From Microtetraspora fusca (lineage in GTDB: Bacteria > Actinomycetota > Actinomycetes > Streptosporangiales > Streptosporangiaceae): DNA of 64,000 bases. Location: the NCBI RefSeq assembly GCF_001570365.1, contig NZ_BBYK01000051.1, forward strand, positions 124,001 to 188,000. Direction: 5' to 3'. The translations under genes were made by a program, and so were the position numbers. This document shows positions 30,647 to 40,411 of this stretch, piece after piece (the stretch's first letter is position 1; every line of letters starts with the position of its first letter). The notes under the pieces are model-generated. The model did not search any database. It was not told the origin of the DNA and saw only the letters and a list, made by a program, of their open reading frames with translations.

Positions 30647-31701
30647 GCGTCCCCGCCGTCCCGGGAGTGATAACGGCGGACCAGGTGGTGGCCACCGCGC
30701 GCAGCATCGCGGCGGTCCAGGACGACGAGGGCGGCGTGCCGTGGCCCGAGGGCCACATCGACGCGTGGAACCACGTCGAATGTCTGATGGCCATGACGGT
30801 GGCCGGACTGCGCGAGGAGGCCCGCCGGGGGTACGGCTGGCTCGCCCGCCACCAGCGGCGGGACGGCTCCTGGCCGATGAAGGTCGTGGACGGAGAGGCG
30901 GTCGAGAGGGGCGGCGAGTCCAACCACGCGGCCTACGTCGCCGTCGGGGTCTGGCACGACCTGCTCGTGACCGGCGACGAGGCGTTCGCGGTCTCCGCGT
31001 GGCCGATGGTCACCCGGGCGCTCGACTTCGTCGTCGAGCTGCAGACGGCCCGCGGCGAGATCGTCTGGGAACGCGACGCGCACGGCGTGCCTGCGGCGTA
31101 CGCGCTGCTCACCGGCTCGTCGTCGGTCTACCAGGGGCTGCGCTGCGGCGTCCTGCTGGGCGAGCGGCTCGGCGACCCACAGCCCGACTGGGAGCTGGCC
31201 GCCGACCAACTGGGGCACGTGCTCGCCGCGCATCCCGAGGCGTTCGCCGACAAGAGCCGCTTCTCGATGGACTGGTACTACCCGGTCCTCGGCGGCGCCG
31301 TACGCGGACCGGCGGGCGAGAAGCGCCTCGCCGAGGAGTGGGACACCTTCGTCGTACCGGGGCTGGGCGTGCGCTGCGTCTCCGACCAGCCCTGGGTGAC
31401 CGGCGCCGAGTCCTGCGAGCTGGTGCTGGCCCTGGACGCGATGGGCGACCGGGAGCGGGCCCTGCGCGTCTTCGCGGACATGCAGCACCTGCGCCACGAG
31501 GACGGCTCGTACTGGACGGGCTGGCAGTTCGCGAACGAGAAGCACTTCCCGCACGAGCGCTCGGCCTACACGGCGGCCGCGGTGATCCTCGCGGCCGACG
31601 CGCTGTCCGGAGCCACGGCGGGTGCCTCGATCTTCCGCGACGCCGACGCGGACGAGGTCCGCATCACCGGCGACTGCGGCTGCGAACACGCGCGCGCCTA
31701 G
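30643..31701 (+). CDS. Alpha/alpha-toroid protein (prenyltransferase/squalene-cyclase-like fold), function unknown
   Basis: 352-residue protein with repeated helical hairpins carrying Gly-Ser-Trp turn motifs: YGWLARHQRRDGSWPMKVV, ALDFVVELQTARGEIVW, MQHLRHEDGSYWTGWQF. This is the pattern of prenyltransferase/squalene-oxidase repeats and other (alpha/alpha)6 barrels, including glycan-processing ones. The DXDD motif of class II terpene cyclases is not seen, so cyclase activity is not supported. A Cys pair near the end (CGCEHARA) is notable. The ATG at 30643 overlaps the methyltransferase stop. Coupling with a glycosyltransferase and methyltransferase suggests a role on a glycolipid or glycan, but no function can be assigned. 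Confidence 0.75.
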   Translation: MSVPAVPGVITADQVVATARSIAAVQDDEGGVPWPEGHIDAWNHVECLMAMTVAGLREEARRGYGWLARHQRRDGSWPMKVVDGEAVERGGESNHAAYVAVGVWHDLLVTGDEAFAVSAWPMVTRALDFVVELQTARGEIVWERDAHGVPAAYALLTGSSSVYQGLRCGVLLGERLGDPQPDWELAADQLGHVLAAHPEAFADKSRFSMDWYYPVLGGAVRGPAGEKRLAEEWDTFVVPGLGVRCVSDQPWVTGAESCELVLALDAMGDRERALRVFADMQHLRHEDGSYWTGWQFANEKHFPHERSAYTAAAVILAADALSGATAGASIFRDADADEVRITGDCGCEHARA

Positions 31702-31705
31702 GGGG

Positions 31706-32413
<708 letters not shown>

Positions 32414-32429
32414 CTAGCCCACAACGACC

Positions 32430-32441
32430 GGAACAAGGTTC
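32430..32441. promoter_or_regulatory. GGAACAAGGTTC dyad, second copy
   Basis: Identical to 21988-21999 and here part of the longer palindrome CCGGAACAAGGTTCGGG. It lies 24 bases from the KstR-type box at 32465. Confidence 0.45.
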
Positions 32442-32464
32442 GGGAGTCCCCTTGTCCGGGATGA

Positions 32465-32478
32465 TGGAACGTGTTCTA
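32465..32478. promoter_or_regulatory. KstR-type operator, perfect match (PPOX promoter)
   Basis: TGGAACGTGTTCTA matches TNNAACNNGTTNNA and ends 9 bases before the GTG start. A -10-like TACTTT overlaps its right edge, suggesting a leaderless transcript blocked by repressor. Confidence 0.72.
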
Positions 32479-32487
32479 CTTTGCAGC

Positions 32488-32943
32488 GTGAACCAGCGCT
32501 CCCGGATCGCGATGTCCGACGAGGAGATCGCGGGACTCCTCGGCGAAGCCCGCAAGCTCCAGCTCGGCACCATCAACCCCGACGGCACCCCACACATGGT
32601 GACCATGTTCTACGGCCTGGCCGACGGGAAGATCGCGTTCTGGACGTACGGCAAGGCCCAGAAGGCCCGCAACATCGAACGCGACCCGCGGGTGACCTGC
32701 CTGATCGAGGACGGCGACGACTACGCCGAACTGCGCGGCGTCATGCTGTACGGCGTGGCCCGGCGGGTCGACGACCCGGCGGGCGTCCTCGACATCGGGA
32801 TGGAGGTCACCCGGCGGATGACCCGGATGGACGACGTCGAGCCGCTCCGGGCGTACGTCGAGCACACCGGGCGCAAGCGCGTCGGCTACATCGTCGAACC
32901 GGCCCGCGTGGTCTCCTGGGACCACCGGAAACTCGCAGGGTGA
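32488..32943 (+). CDS. PPOX-class (FMN/F420-binding split-barrel) oxidoreductase
   Basis: 151-residue flavin- or F420-binding split-barrel protein: LGTINPDGTPHMVTMFYGL, FWTYGKAQKARNIERDPRV and TCLIEDGDDYAELRGVMLYG are the usual strands and cofactor-contact segments. Members act as small reductases or F420-dependent enzymes in lipid and steroid pathways; which cofactor is used cannot be told. The start is taken as GTG 32488, directly behind a KstR-type box and a -10-like hexamer with no room for a ribosome site, implying a leaderless mRNA; ATG 32512 is an alternative. Ferredoxin and alcohol dehydrogenase genes follow on the same strand, so an operon is likely. Confidence 0.83.
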   Translation: MNQRSRIAMSDEEIAGLLGEARKLQLGTINPDGTPHMVTMFYGLADGKIAFWTYGKAQKARNIERDPRVTCLIEDGDDYAELRGVMLYGVARRVDDPAGVLDIGMEVTRRMTRMDDVEPLRAYVEHTGRKRVGYIVEPARVVSWDHRKLAG

Positions 32944-32989
32944 TCCCTCCCCGTCCTCCGGAACAGCGGCCCCCGTCCAAGGAGATCCA

Positions 32990-33184
32990 TTGAAGGTCAG
33001 AGTCGACGAGCTGGTGTGCGAGGCCAACGCGGTGTGCACCGGGCTGGCCCCCGAGGTCTTCGAACTCGACGACGACGACCGGCTGCTCGTCGTACTGCCC
33101 GAGCCGCCCGCGGAGATGCTCGACCGCGTACGGCACGCGGTCCGTTCCTGTCCCAAAGCCGCCCTATCGCTCGAAGACGAGTAA
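32990..33184 (+). CDS. [3Fe-4S] ferredoxin (P450 electron donor type)
   Basis: 64-residue ferredoxin. Cluster Cys are at 10, 16 and 54 (VCEANAVCTGLAP and RSCPKAAL). The second position of the usual four-Cys motif is Ala13, the classic signature of actinobacterial 3Fe-4S ferredoxins that feed P450s. The TTG start follows AAGGAGATCCA. It is sandwiched between PPOX and alcohol dehydrogenase genes. The most likely partner in this window is the CYP125-like P450 at 26011-27225, which has no ferredoxin beside it. Confidence 0.93.
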   Translation: MKVRVDELVCEANAVCTGLAPEVFELDDDDRLLVVLPEPPAEMLDRVRHAVRSCPKAALSLEDE

Positions 33185-33199
33185 CCCCCAGGAGGTCAA

Positions 33200-34285
33200 A
33201 TGCGCGGAGCTCTGCTGCACGCGGTCGGCGACGACAAGCTGGACATCCGTGACGACTTCACGCTCGCCCCGGTCGGCCCCACGGACGTCCGCGTGAAGAT
33301 CAAGGCGACCGGTGTCTGCCACTCCGACCTGTCGGTGCTCTCCGGCGTGCTGCCCATGCCGCTGCCCGTGATCCCCGGGCACGAGGGCGCGGGCGAGGTC
33401 GTCGAGGTGGGCGACCACGTGACCTCGGTCCAGCCGGGCGACCACGTGATCATCAACTGGACGCCCGCCTGCGGCGACTGCGCCCACTGCATCGGCGGCC
33501 AGCCTCATCTCTGCATGACGTTCGTGATGAAGAGCTTCACGGACGCGCGCTTCCGCTACGGCGGCGACACCCCGGCGTTCGGCATGGCCGGCTGCGGCAC
33601 GTGGGCCGAGGAGATCGTCGTCCCCTGGCAGGGTGCGATCAAGGTCGATCCCGACGTGCCGTACGAGGCGGCCGCGCTGATCGGCTGCGGCATCACCACC
33701 GGCGTCGGCGCGGCGATCAACACGGCCAAGGTGCGGCCGGGCTCCACCGTCGCGGTCGTCGGCTGTGGCGGCGTGGGCCTCTCGGTGATCCAGGGCGCCC
33801 GGCTGTCGGGGGCGAGCACGATCCTCGCGATCGACCCGCTCGAGTCCAAGCACGAGCTGGCGAAGAAGGTCGGCGCCACGCACGCGATCACACCGGACCA
33901 GCTCATGGACGCGATCGGCACACTGACCGGCGGCCAGGGCTTCGACTACGGCTTCGAGGTGGTCGGCAAGTCGGCGGCGATCATGACCGCCTGGCAGGCC
34001 ACCCGGCGCGGCGGCGACGTGGTGATCGTCGGCGCGGGCGCCATGGACGACACGGTGCCGCTGACCGCCTTCAACCTGCTCTTCGAGGGCAAGAACATCC
34101 TCAGCTCGCTCTACGGCGGCTCGGACGTGCGCCACGACTTCCCGTTCTTCGCCGGCCTCTACAAGGCGGGCAAGCTCGACCTGGAGAGCATGATCAGCGC
34201 CAGGATCAAGCTGGCCGACCTCAACGACGCCGTCGCGGCGCTCAAGAACGGCGAGGTCCTGCGCCAGATCGTGGTCATTGACTAG
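33200..34285 (+). CDS. Zinc-dependent alcohol dehydrogenase (MDR, class III/NDMA-dependent-like)
   Basis: 361-residue zinc medium-chain dehydrogenase. The catalytic zinc site has Cys in ATGVCHSDLSV and His/Glu in IPGHEGAGEVVE. The structural zinc loop CGDCAHCIGGQPHLC has all four Cys. The Rossmann motif VAVVGCGGVGLSVIQGA is followed by ILAIDPLESK, indicating NAD(H). It would oxidise an alcohol (for example the P450 product) to the aldehyde. The ATG follows AGGAGGTCAA. It ends the probable PPOX-ferredoxin-ADH operon, and a strong terminator lies 32 bases downstream. Confidence 0.9.
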   Translation: MRGALLHAVGDDKLDIRDDFTLAPVGPTDVRVKIKATGVCHSDLSVLSGVLPMPLPVIPGHEGAGEVVEVGDHVTSVQPGDHVIINWTPACGDCAHCIGGQPHLCMTFVMKSFTDARFRYGGDTPAFGMAGCGTWAEEIVVPWQGAIKVDPDVPYEAAALIGCGITTGVGAAINTAKVRPGSTVAVVGCGGVGLSVIQGARLSGASTILAIDPLESKHELAKKVGATHAITPDQLMDAIGTLTGGQGFDYGFEVVGKSAAIMTAWQATRRGGDVVIVGAGAMDDTVPLTAFNLLFEGKNILSSLYGGSDVRHDFPFFAGLYKAGKLDLESMISARIKLADLNDAVAALKNGEVLRQIVVID

Positions 34286-34317
34286 GTCGTGCCTGACACT
34301 CCCTAGAACGCCGACGA

Positions 34318-34361
34318 CCGAGGCCCGTCCGACGCCCCAGTGGTAGTCGGACGGGCCTCGG
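34318..34361. terminator. Strong bidirectional terminator
   Basis: CCGAGGCCCGTCCGAC and GTCGGACGGGCCTCGG form a perfect 16-bp stem with a 12-base loop, between the convergent ADH gene and the sugar operon. Confidence 0.85.
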
Positions 34362-34400
34362 CTCGCCGGGCGAGCCCGGCGGCCGCTCAACCAAGAAGGA

Positions 34401-35408
34401 TCACTCGGAGGAGAACGCCGCGTCGAAGGACGCCTCCGGCGGGGTGATGGCGTTCAGTTGCCGGATGTACTCCAGGGACTCGGGCGCCCCGGCGAGGCGG
34501 TCCATGCCGGCGTCCTCCCACTCGATCGAGACCGGGCCGTCGTAGCCGATGGCGTTCAGCGCGCGGAAGCACTCCTCCCACGGCACGTCGCCCCGACCCG
34601 TCGAGACGAAGTCCCAGCCGCGCCGGAGGTCGGCCCACGGCAGGTGGGACGACAGCCGGCCGCGACGGCCGTCGCCCACCCGGACCTTGGTGTCCTTGCA
34701 GTCGACGTGGTAGATCCGGTCGGCGAAGTCGAGGATGAACCCCGCCGGGTCGACCTGCTGCCACACCATGTGGGACGGGTCCCAGTTCAGTCCGAACGCC
34801 GGACGGCGACCGACGGCGTCCAGCGTCCGCACGGTCGTGTGGTAGTCGTACGCGATCTCGCTGGGGTGCACCTCCAGCGCGAACCGCACGCCCACCTCGT
34901 CGAAGACGTCCAGGATGGGGTTCCACCGGTCGGCGAAGTCCTGGTAGCCAGCCTCGATCATCGACGGCGGGACGGGCGGGAACATCGCCACGGTATGCCA
35001 GATGGACGAACCGGTGAAGCCGACCACCGTGGAGACGCCGAGCTTGGCCGCGGCCCGCGCCGTGTCCTTCATCTCCTCGGCCGCGCGCCGCCGCACCCCC
35101 TCCGGCTCTCCGTCGCCCCACACGCGCGGGGGCAGGATGCCCCTGTGCCGCTCGTCGATCGGATGGTCGCAGACGGCCTGCCCGACGAGGTGGTTGGAGA
35201 CGGCCCACACGCCGAGGTTGTGCTTGGCGAGGACCTCCCGCTTCCGGTCCACGTACGTGTCGTCGGAGAGGGCCTTGTCCACCTCGAAGTGGTCGCCCCA
35301 GCAGGCGATCTCCAGGCCGTCGTACCCCCATTCGGCGGCGAGCCGGCACACCTCCTCGAAGGGGAGGTCGGCCCATTGCCCGGTGAACAACGTGATCGGT
35401 CGCGTCAT
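34401..35408 (-). CDS. Sugar phosphate isomerase/epimerase family (AP-endonuclease-2-like TIM barrel)
   Basis: 335-residue TIM-barrel protein. Metal-binding positions are recognisable in [38 protein letters not shown] and [11 protein letters not shown] (Glu, Asp/His, His/Asp, Glu). Relatives (IolE/IolI, xylose-isomerase-like) isomerise, epimerise or dehydrate keto-polyols. It is the last gene of the ROK-ABC-Gfo/Idh operon and would act on the keto-sugar made by the dehydrogenase upstream. Substrate is unknown; inositol or a 3-keto-glycoside are candidates. The ATG follows GGAACGAAG. Confidence 0.85.
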   Translation of the reverse strand: MTRPITLFTGQWADLPFEEVCRLAAEWGYDGLEIACWGDHFEVDKALSDDTYVDRKREVLAKHNLGVWAVSNHLVGQAVCDHPIDERHRGILPPRVWGDGEPEGVRRRAAEEMKDTARAAAKLGVSTVVGFTGSSIWHTVAMFPPVPPSMIEAGYQDFADRWNPILDVFDEVGVRFALEVHPSEIAYDYHTTVRTLDAVGRRPAFGLNWDPSHMVWQQVDPAGFILDFADRIYHVDCKDTKVRVGDGRRGRLSSHLPWADLRRGWDFVSTGRGDVPWEECFRALNAIGYDGPVSIEWEDAGMDRLAGAPESLEYIRQLNAITPPEASFDAAFSSE

Positions 35409-35461
35409 CTTCGTTCCTCCCGGTACGGGATTTCAGGGGATTTCGAGGGGTCTGGGACGGG

Positions 35462-36622
35462 TTACAGCGGTGTCCAGCGCGAGTCGTTGGCCGCGCTCTC
35501 CTCGACGGCGGCCAGCACCCGCTGCACGCGCAGGCCGTCCTGGAAGGAGGGTGACGGGTCGGTCCCGGCGGCCACCGCCGCGAGGAAGTCGCGCACCTCG
35601 TGCGTGAAGGTGTGCTCGTAGCCCAGGCCGTGCCCGGGCGGCCACCATGCCTCCATGTACGGATGGCCGGGCTCGGTGACGAGGATCCGCCGGAACCCCG
35701 CGTCGGGCTCGGTCTCGTCGTGGAACCACAGCTCGTTCATGGCCTCGAAGTCGAACGCCAGGCTGCCCCGGGAGCCGTTGACCTCCAGCCGGAGGGCGTT
35801 CTTGCGCCCGGTGGCGAAGCGGGTGGCCTCGAACGACCCCAGGGCCCCGCCGTCGAACCTGCCGATGAACAGGGCCGCGTCGTCGACGGTGACCTCCCCC
35901 CGCCCGCCCGTACGGCTCCCGCCCGAGAGCCCGTCGGCGTCCTCGGCCAGCGGGCGCTCCTTGACGAACGTCTCGGTGATGGCCGAGACGCCGGTCAGCA
36001 GCTGGCCGGTCACGAACTGGGCGGCGTCCACGATGTGCGCGCCGATGTCCCCGAGGGCCCCCGAGCCGGCCTGCTCCTTGCGCAGCCGCCACACCAGCGG
36101 GAACTCGGGATCGACGATCCAGTCCTGGAGGTACTGGGCGCGGACGTGCCGGATCTCTCCCAGCCGCCCCTCGGCGACGAACCTCCTGGCCAGCGCGATG
36201 GCGGGCACCCGGCGGTAGTTGAAGGCGACCATGCTGCGTACGCCGCGCGCCGCCGCCTCGGACGCCGCCTCAGCCATGGCCTCGGCCTCGGCCACCGTGT
36301 TGGCGAGCGGCTTCTCGCAGATCACGTGCTTGCCCGCCTCCAGCGCGGCGATCGCGATCTCCGCGTGCGAGTCGCCGGGCGTGCAGATGTCCACGAGCTG
36401 CACGTCGTCGCGCCGGATCAGCTCCCGCCAGTCCGTCTCGACGGCGGCCCAGCCCAGCTCGGCCGCGGCCGCCGCGGCGCGTTCCCGGGACCGGCCGGCG
36501 AGCACCGCCATCGACGGCGTCACCGGCAGGTCGAAGAAGGCGGTCACGTTCCGCCAGGCCTGGGAGTGCGTGCGTCCCATGAACGCGTAGCCCACCATGC
36601 CCACCCCGATCAGCGGCTTCAC
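35462..36622 (-). CDS. Gfo/Idh/MocA-family oxidoreductase
   Basis: 386-residue NAD(P)-dependent dehydrogenase. The N-terminal Rossmann domain has GVGMVGYAFMGRTHSQAW, LVDICTPGDSHAEIAI and VICEKPLANT (the EKP motif). The C-terminal beta-sheet domain has the GDIGAHIVDAAQFVTGQ segment with the conserved Asp and His. Such enzymes oxidise ring hydroxyls of inositol, levoglucosan, glucosides or amino-sugars. Its ATG overlaps the stop of the solute-binding protein by four bases, so uptake and first oxidation are co-translated. The TIM-barrel epimerase follows 53 bases later. Confidence 0.9.
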   Translation of the reverse strand: MKPLIGVGMVGYAFMGRTHSQAWRNVTAFFDLPVTPSMAVLAGRSRERAAAAAAELGWAAVETDWRELIRRDDVQLVDICTPGDSHAEIAIAALEAGKHVICEKPLANTVAEAEAMAEAASEAAARGVRSMVAFNYRRVPAIALARRFVAEGRLGEIRHVRAQYLQDWIVDPEFPLVWRLRKEQAGSGALGDIGAHIVDAAQFVTGQLLTGVSAITETFVKERPLAEDADGLSGGSRTGGRGEVTVDDAALFIGRFDGGALGSFEATRFATGRKNALRLEVNGSRGSLAFDFEAMNELWFHDETEPDAGFRRILVTEPGHPYMEAWWPPGHGLGYEHTFTHEVRDFLAAVAAGTDPSPSFQDGLRVQRVLAAVEESAANDSRWTPL

Positions 36623-37686
36623 GATTCGAACCCCAGCGGGAGGTAGGTCGCGACGTTGTCCTTGGTGACGGTCTCGGAGGCGAGGGTGATCGACTGCGGG
36701 ACCTGGTTCTCCGTCAGGTCGGACATGCCCTTGCCCTGCGCGATCAGCCGGGCCAGCTTGATCGCGGAGGAGGCCATCGTCGGGCTGTAGGTCACCGTGG
36801 CCGCCAGCACGCTGGAGCCGGACTGGATCTCCCGCATGGCGTTCGCCGAGCCCGCGCCGCCCACCATGATGAACTCGCTGCGGTTCGCCTCCTTGATCGC
36901 CGCCAGGACGCCGATGCCCTGGTCGTCGTCGTGGTTCCAGATGGCGTCGATCTTCTTGTGCGCCTGCAGCAGGTTCGCCGCGACCTCGGTGCCGGACTCG
37001 ACGGTGAACTGGGCGTCCTGCTTGGCCGTGACGCTGAAGCCGTAGCCCTTCAGCGCGTCAGCGAAGCCCTTGCTGCGGTCCTGCGTAAGCGGCAGCGTGG
37101 CGATGCCCTGGATCTCGACGATCACCGGGTTGGACACCCCCTTCTCCTTGAGCGTCTTGCCGATGTAATGCCCGGCCGCAACGCCCATGCCGTAGTTGTC
37201 GCCGCCGATCCAGGTCCGGTACGACAGCTTGTCGGGGAAGACCCGGTCGAGGTTGACGACCGGGATGCCGGCGTCCATCGCCTGCCGGGCGACCTGGTTG
37301 AGCTGCTGGCCGTCGTTCGGCAGCAGCACCAGCACGTCGACCTTCGCCTGGATCAGGGACTCCACGGCGGAGATCTGCTGGTTGATGTCATTGGTCGGCT
37401 CGACCGGCTTGAAGACCACGTCGGAGTACTGCTTGGCGGCGGCCTCGGCGTTCTTGGCGATGGCCGCGATCCAGCCGTGGTCGGCTGCGGGCGCCGAGAA
37501 GCCGATCGTCACCTGGGTGCCGGGCTGGTCGTTGCCGCCCGTGGCGGCGGCGGTCGTCGCCGCCGCGGGCGCCGCGGCGCCTGGCTGCGCGGCCGGCTCG
37601 TTGCTGGTGCAGGCGGAGACGAGCGCTCCCGCGCCGAGTACGGCACCGCCGAGGAGGAATCCCCGGCGACCAGGGGTCTGGGTCAT
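36619..37686 (-). CDS. Sugar ABC transporter substrate-binding lipoprotein (Tat signal, RbsB-like)
   Basis: 355-residue periplasmic-binding-protein-4-type receptor. The signal peptide combines a twin-arginine motif (GRRGFLLGG) with a lipobox LVSAC (Cys26), so a folded, lipid-anchored protein is expected. The mature part has VTIGFSAPAADHGWIAAIAK, QQISAVESLIQAKVDVLVLLP and VNLDRVFPDKLSYRTWIGGDN, typical of ribose, xylose or inositol receptors. It is followed by an overlapping dehydrogenase gene and preceded by the permease 144 bases upstream, a gap often used to adjust receptor levels. Confidence 0.92.
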   Translation of the reverse strand: MTQTPGRRGFLLGGAVLGAGALVSACTSNEPAAQPGAAAPAAATTAAATGGNDQPGTQVTIGFSAPAADHGWIAAIAKNAEAAAKQYSDVVFKPVEPTNDINQQISAVESLIQAKVDVLVLLPNDGQQLNQVARQAMDAGIPVVNLDRVFPDKLSYRTWIGGDNYGMGVAAGHYIGKTLKEKGVSNPVIVEIQGIATLPLTQDRSKGFADALKGYGFSVTAKQDAQFTVESGTEVAANLLQAHKKIDAIWNHDDDQGIGVLAAIKEANRSEFIMVGGAGSANAMREIQSGSSVLAATVTYSPTMASSAIKLARLIAQGKGMSDLTENQVPQSITLASETVTKDNVATYLPLGFES

Positions 37687-37830
37687 CGAATCTCCTTGTT
37701 CGTGGAGTCCAGGGCGGCCGGCCCTGGGGGGTGGGGCGGATGGCTGGCTGAGAAGAGGTGATCGAGGGCGTGCCGGGCCGGGGCCGCGAGTCGTCGCTCC
37801 CGGCCCTCAGCGCTGTTGGAAGGGAGGTGG

Positions 37831-38817
37831 TCAGGTGCCGGTGAGCGCGCCGCGCCGCTGCATCAGCACGGCGACGACGATGATCAGGCCTTTCGCGATG
37901 AGCTGGTCGCTGGTGTTGAGCCCGTTCAGGATGAACAGGTTGGTGATCACGGTGAAGATCAGGAGGCCCAGGATCGAGCCGATGATGGTCCCCCGGCCTC
38001 CGCTGAGCAGGGTGCCGCCGATGATCACGGCGGCGATGGCGTCCAGCTCGTAGAGGTCGCCGTGCGTGGAGGACCCGGTGGTCGTCCTGGCCATGATGAG
38101 GACCGCCGCGATCCCGCAGCAGAGGCCGGACAGCCCGTACAGCAGCATCGTGTGCCGCCGGACGTCGATGCCGGCCAGCCGGGCCGCCTCGGGGTTGCCG
38201 CCCACGGCGTACGTCCGGCGGCCGAAGGTGGTGCGGTTGAGCAGGATCCAGCCGAGCGCCACCACCAGGGCGAAGACGTAGACCAGCAGCGGCAGCCCGA
38301 GCACCCGGGTGGTGGACAGTTCGACGATCGCGGTGTTGGCCTGCTGCACGAGCTGGGTCCGCTGGCCGGACATGCGCTGGGCCAGGCCCCGGGCCGCCAC
38401 CAGCATCGCGAGGGTCGCGATGAACGGCACCATCCGGCCGTAGGAGATGAGGAAGCCGTTCACCAGCCCGGCCCCCGTCCCCACCAGGACCGCGCACAGG
38501 ATCATGACCACCGGTCCGTACGACTGGGTGGCCAGGGTGGTGGCCCAGACGGAGGAGAGCGCCATGACCGCTCCCACGGACAGGTCGATGCCGCCCCCGA
38601 TGATCACGAACGTCATGCCGACCGTGATCACGCCGATGGTCGAGGCGAGCGCGAGGATGCTCACCAGGTTGGAGGATGTGGCGAAGTTCTCCGGCCGGGT
38701 CGCCAGCCCGACGATCGCCAGGAGGACGAGCGCGGCGACGAGGCCGACGTGCGGCACCTCCCCGATCCTCCCCAGGAAGGGCCTTCTCGCCACGCTTGTC
38801 GGGGTCGCCTCAGTCAA
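37831..38817 (-). CDS. Sugar ABC transporter permease (RbsC-like)
   Basis: 328-residue inner-membrane permease of the ribose/autoinducer class with about eight to ten hydrophobic helices. Signature parts are FVIIGGGIDLSVGAVMAL and YAVGGNPEAARLAGIDVRR (the conserved GGN-x-AARLAGI loop), plus GTLLSGGRGTIIGSILG. It forms the channel for the binding protein encoded next and is powered by the dual ATPase, whose 3' end it overlaps by eight bases. Confidence 0.92.
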   Translation of the reverse strand: MTEATPTSVARRPFLGRIGEVPHVGLVAALVLLAIVGLATRPENFATSSNLVSILALASTIGVITVGMTFVIIGGGIDLSVGAVMALSSVWATTLATQSYGPVVMILCAVLVGTGAGLVNGFLISYGRMVPFIATLAMLVAARGLAQRMSGQRTQLVQQANTAIVELSTTRVLGLPLLVYVFALVVALGWILLNRTTFGRRTYAVGGNPEAARLAGIDVRRHTMLLYGLSGLCCGIAAVLIMARTTTGSSTHGDLYELDAIAAVIIGGTLLSGGRGTIIGSILGLLIFTVITNLFILNGLNTSDQLIAKGLIIVVAVLMQRRGALTGT

Positions 38818-40342
38818 CGTGGGACTCCTCGTTCGTCGAAACCATGACCAGGTCGAGGACGCGGTGCTCGTCGAGCTCCACGGCGGGGGCCTCGTGGACG
38901 ATCCGGCCCTCGCGGACGACCAGCACCCGGTCCGCGAGCCCGAGCACCTCGGGCACCTCGCTGGACACCAGCAGGACCGCCACGCCCTCGTCGGCCAGCC
39001 GCCGGACGACGGCGTACAGCTCGGCGCGGGCGCCCACGTCCACGCCGCGGGTCGGCTCGTCGAGCAGCAGCAGCCTGCGCGGCTCGACGAGCCAGCGGGC
39101 CAGCACGGCCTTCTGCTGGTTGCCGCCGGAGAGTGTCTTCACCGGCCGGCGCGGATCGGGCGGCCGGATGTCGAGGGCCTCGACCAGCCGGGCCGCCTCG
39201 GCCGCCTCACGGCGCCGGTCCATCCAGCCGGCCCGCGCGTACCGGCCGAGCCCGGCGAGCGTGATGTTGCGGGTGACGCTCTGGTCGAGCAGCAGGGCCT
39301 GCGCCTTGCGCTCCTCCGGCGCGAGGCCCATGCCGAGCCGTACGGACACGGCCGTCCGGCCGGGCGGCACGGCGCGGCCGTCGAGCAGGACCCGGCCGGA
39401 CGCGCGGCGGGCGCCGTACACGGCCTCCAGGATCTCGGAGCGGCCGGACCCGACCAGCCCGGCCAGCCCGACGATCTCACCGGCGCGCACCGAGAAGGAG
39501 ACGTCGGAGAAGACGCCGGGCACGGTCAGCCCCTCCACCCGCAACACCTCGGGACGCTCGCCCGAGGGTGCCGGGCGCGGCGGGAAGACGTACTCGACGT
39601 CACGGCCGGTCATCAGCGAGACGACCCGGCCGGTGGGGGTCGTGGCGGGTAGCCCCACGGCGACCGTGCGGCCGTCCTTGAGCACGGTGATCCGGTCACC
39701 GATCTCGCGGATCTCCTCCAGCCGGTGCGAGATGTAGACCACGGCCACGCCCTGGGCGGTGATCTCGCGAATGATCCGGAAGAGGTTGGCCACCTCGTCG
39801 TGCGCGAGCGCGGCGGACGGCTCGTCCATGACGATCAGGCGCGCGTCGTGCGAGAGCGCGCGGGCCATGCTGACGATCTGCTTGGCGGCCGGGGGCAGCC
39901 GTCCCACCTCGGTTCCGGGCGGGATCTCGCCGTGCCCGAGCCGTCGCAGCAGGTCCGCGGCGATCCGGTTGCTCTCGCCGCGCCGGGTGAACCCGAACGA
40001 GGCCCGCTCGTGGCCGAGCAGGATGTTCTCGGCGACCGAGAGTCCGTCCACCAGGTCGAGTTCCTGGTAGATGGTCGCGATGCCCTGCCGCATGGCCGCC
40101 GTCGGGGTGGCCAGCCGTACGGGCTCGCCGTCCAGCAGGACCTCGCCCTCGTCGGGCTGGTGCGCGCCGGCGAGGATCTTGATGAGCGTGGACTTGCCCG
40201 CCCCGTTCTGGCCGAGCAGGCAGTGCACCTCGCCCGCCCTGACCTCGAGGTCGACGCCGTCCAGCGCCCGTACGCCGGGGAACCGCTTGACGATTCCCCG
40301 CATGGTGAGCAGGGGTGCCGTGTCGGGGGGTGACGCCGGCAT
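38810..40342 (-). CDS. Sugar ABC transporter ATPase with two nucleotide-binding domains (RbsA/MglA-like)
   Basis: 510-residue dual ATPase. The first domain has Walker A LLGQNGAGKSTLIK and Walker B LIVMDEPSAALA. The second has a weakened Walker A (GLVGSGRSEIL), signature TLSGGNQQKAVLARW and Walker B LLLLDEPTRGVDVG. A degenerate second P-loop is normal for this class. It powers carbohydrate uptake with the RbsC-like permease. The gene starts the transport operon 69 bases downstream of the ROK regulator and may share its promoter or have its own at the 12-bp palindrome 40360-40371. Confidence 0.92.
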   Translation of the reverse strand: MPASPPDTAPLLTMRGIVKRFPGVRALDGVDLEVRAGEVHCLLGQNGAGKSTLIKILAGAHQPDEGEVLLDGEPVRLATPTAAMRQGIATIYQELDLVDGLSVAENILLGHERASFGFTRRGESNRIAADLLRRLGHGEIPPGTEVGRLPPAAKQIVSMARALSHDARLIVMDEPSAALAHDEVANLFRIIREITAQGVAVVYISHRLEEIREIGDRITVLKDGRTVAVGLPATTPTGRVVSLMTGRDVEYVFPPRPAPSGERPEVLRVEGLTVPGVFSDVSFSVRAGEIVGLAGLVGSGRSEILEAVYGARRASGRVLLDGRAVPPGRTAVSVRLGMGLAPEERKAQALLLDQSVTRNITLAGLGRYARAGWMDRRREAAEAARLVEALDIRPPDPRRPVKTLSGGNQQKAVLARWLVEPRRLLLLDEPTRGVDVGARAELYAVVRRLADEGVAVLLVSSEVPEVLGLADRVLVVREGRIVHEAPAVELDEHRVLDLVMVSTNEESHVD

Positions 40343-40359
40343 GGTGCCTCCTTGGCGTT

Positions 40360-40371
40360 ACGCGTACGCGT
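40360..40371. promoter_or_regulatory. Palindrome ACGCGTACGCGT before the transport genes
   Basis: Self-complementary 12-mer 18 bases upstream of the ATPase gene, in the gap after the ROK regulator gene. Position suits an operator for that regulator; no direct evidence. Confidence 0.35.
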
Positions 40372-40411
40372 GCGCGTTCGTCGGGAGTCGGCGGTGGGAT
40401 GGGACGGCCGG

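Noticed and set aside
30643-31701. Toroid protein considered as a terpene cyclase
   Set aside because: The class II DXDD motif and the usual length are missing; only the repeat fold is supported.
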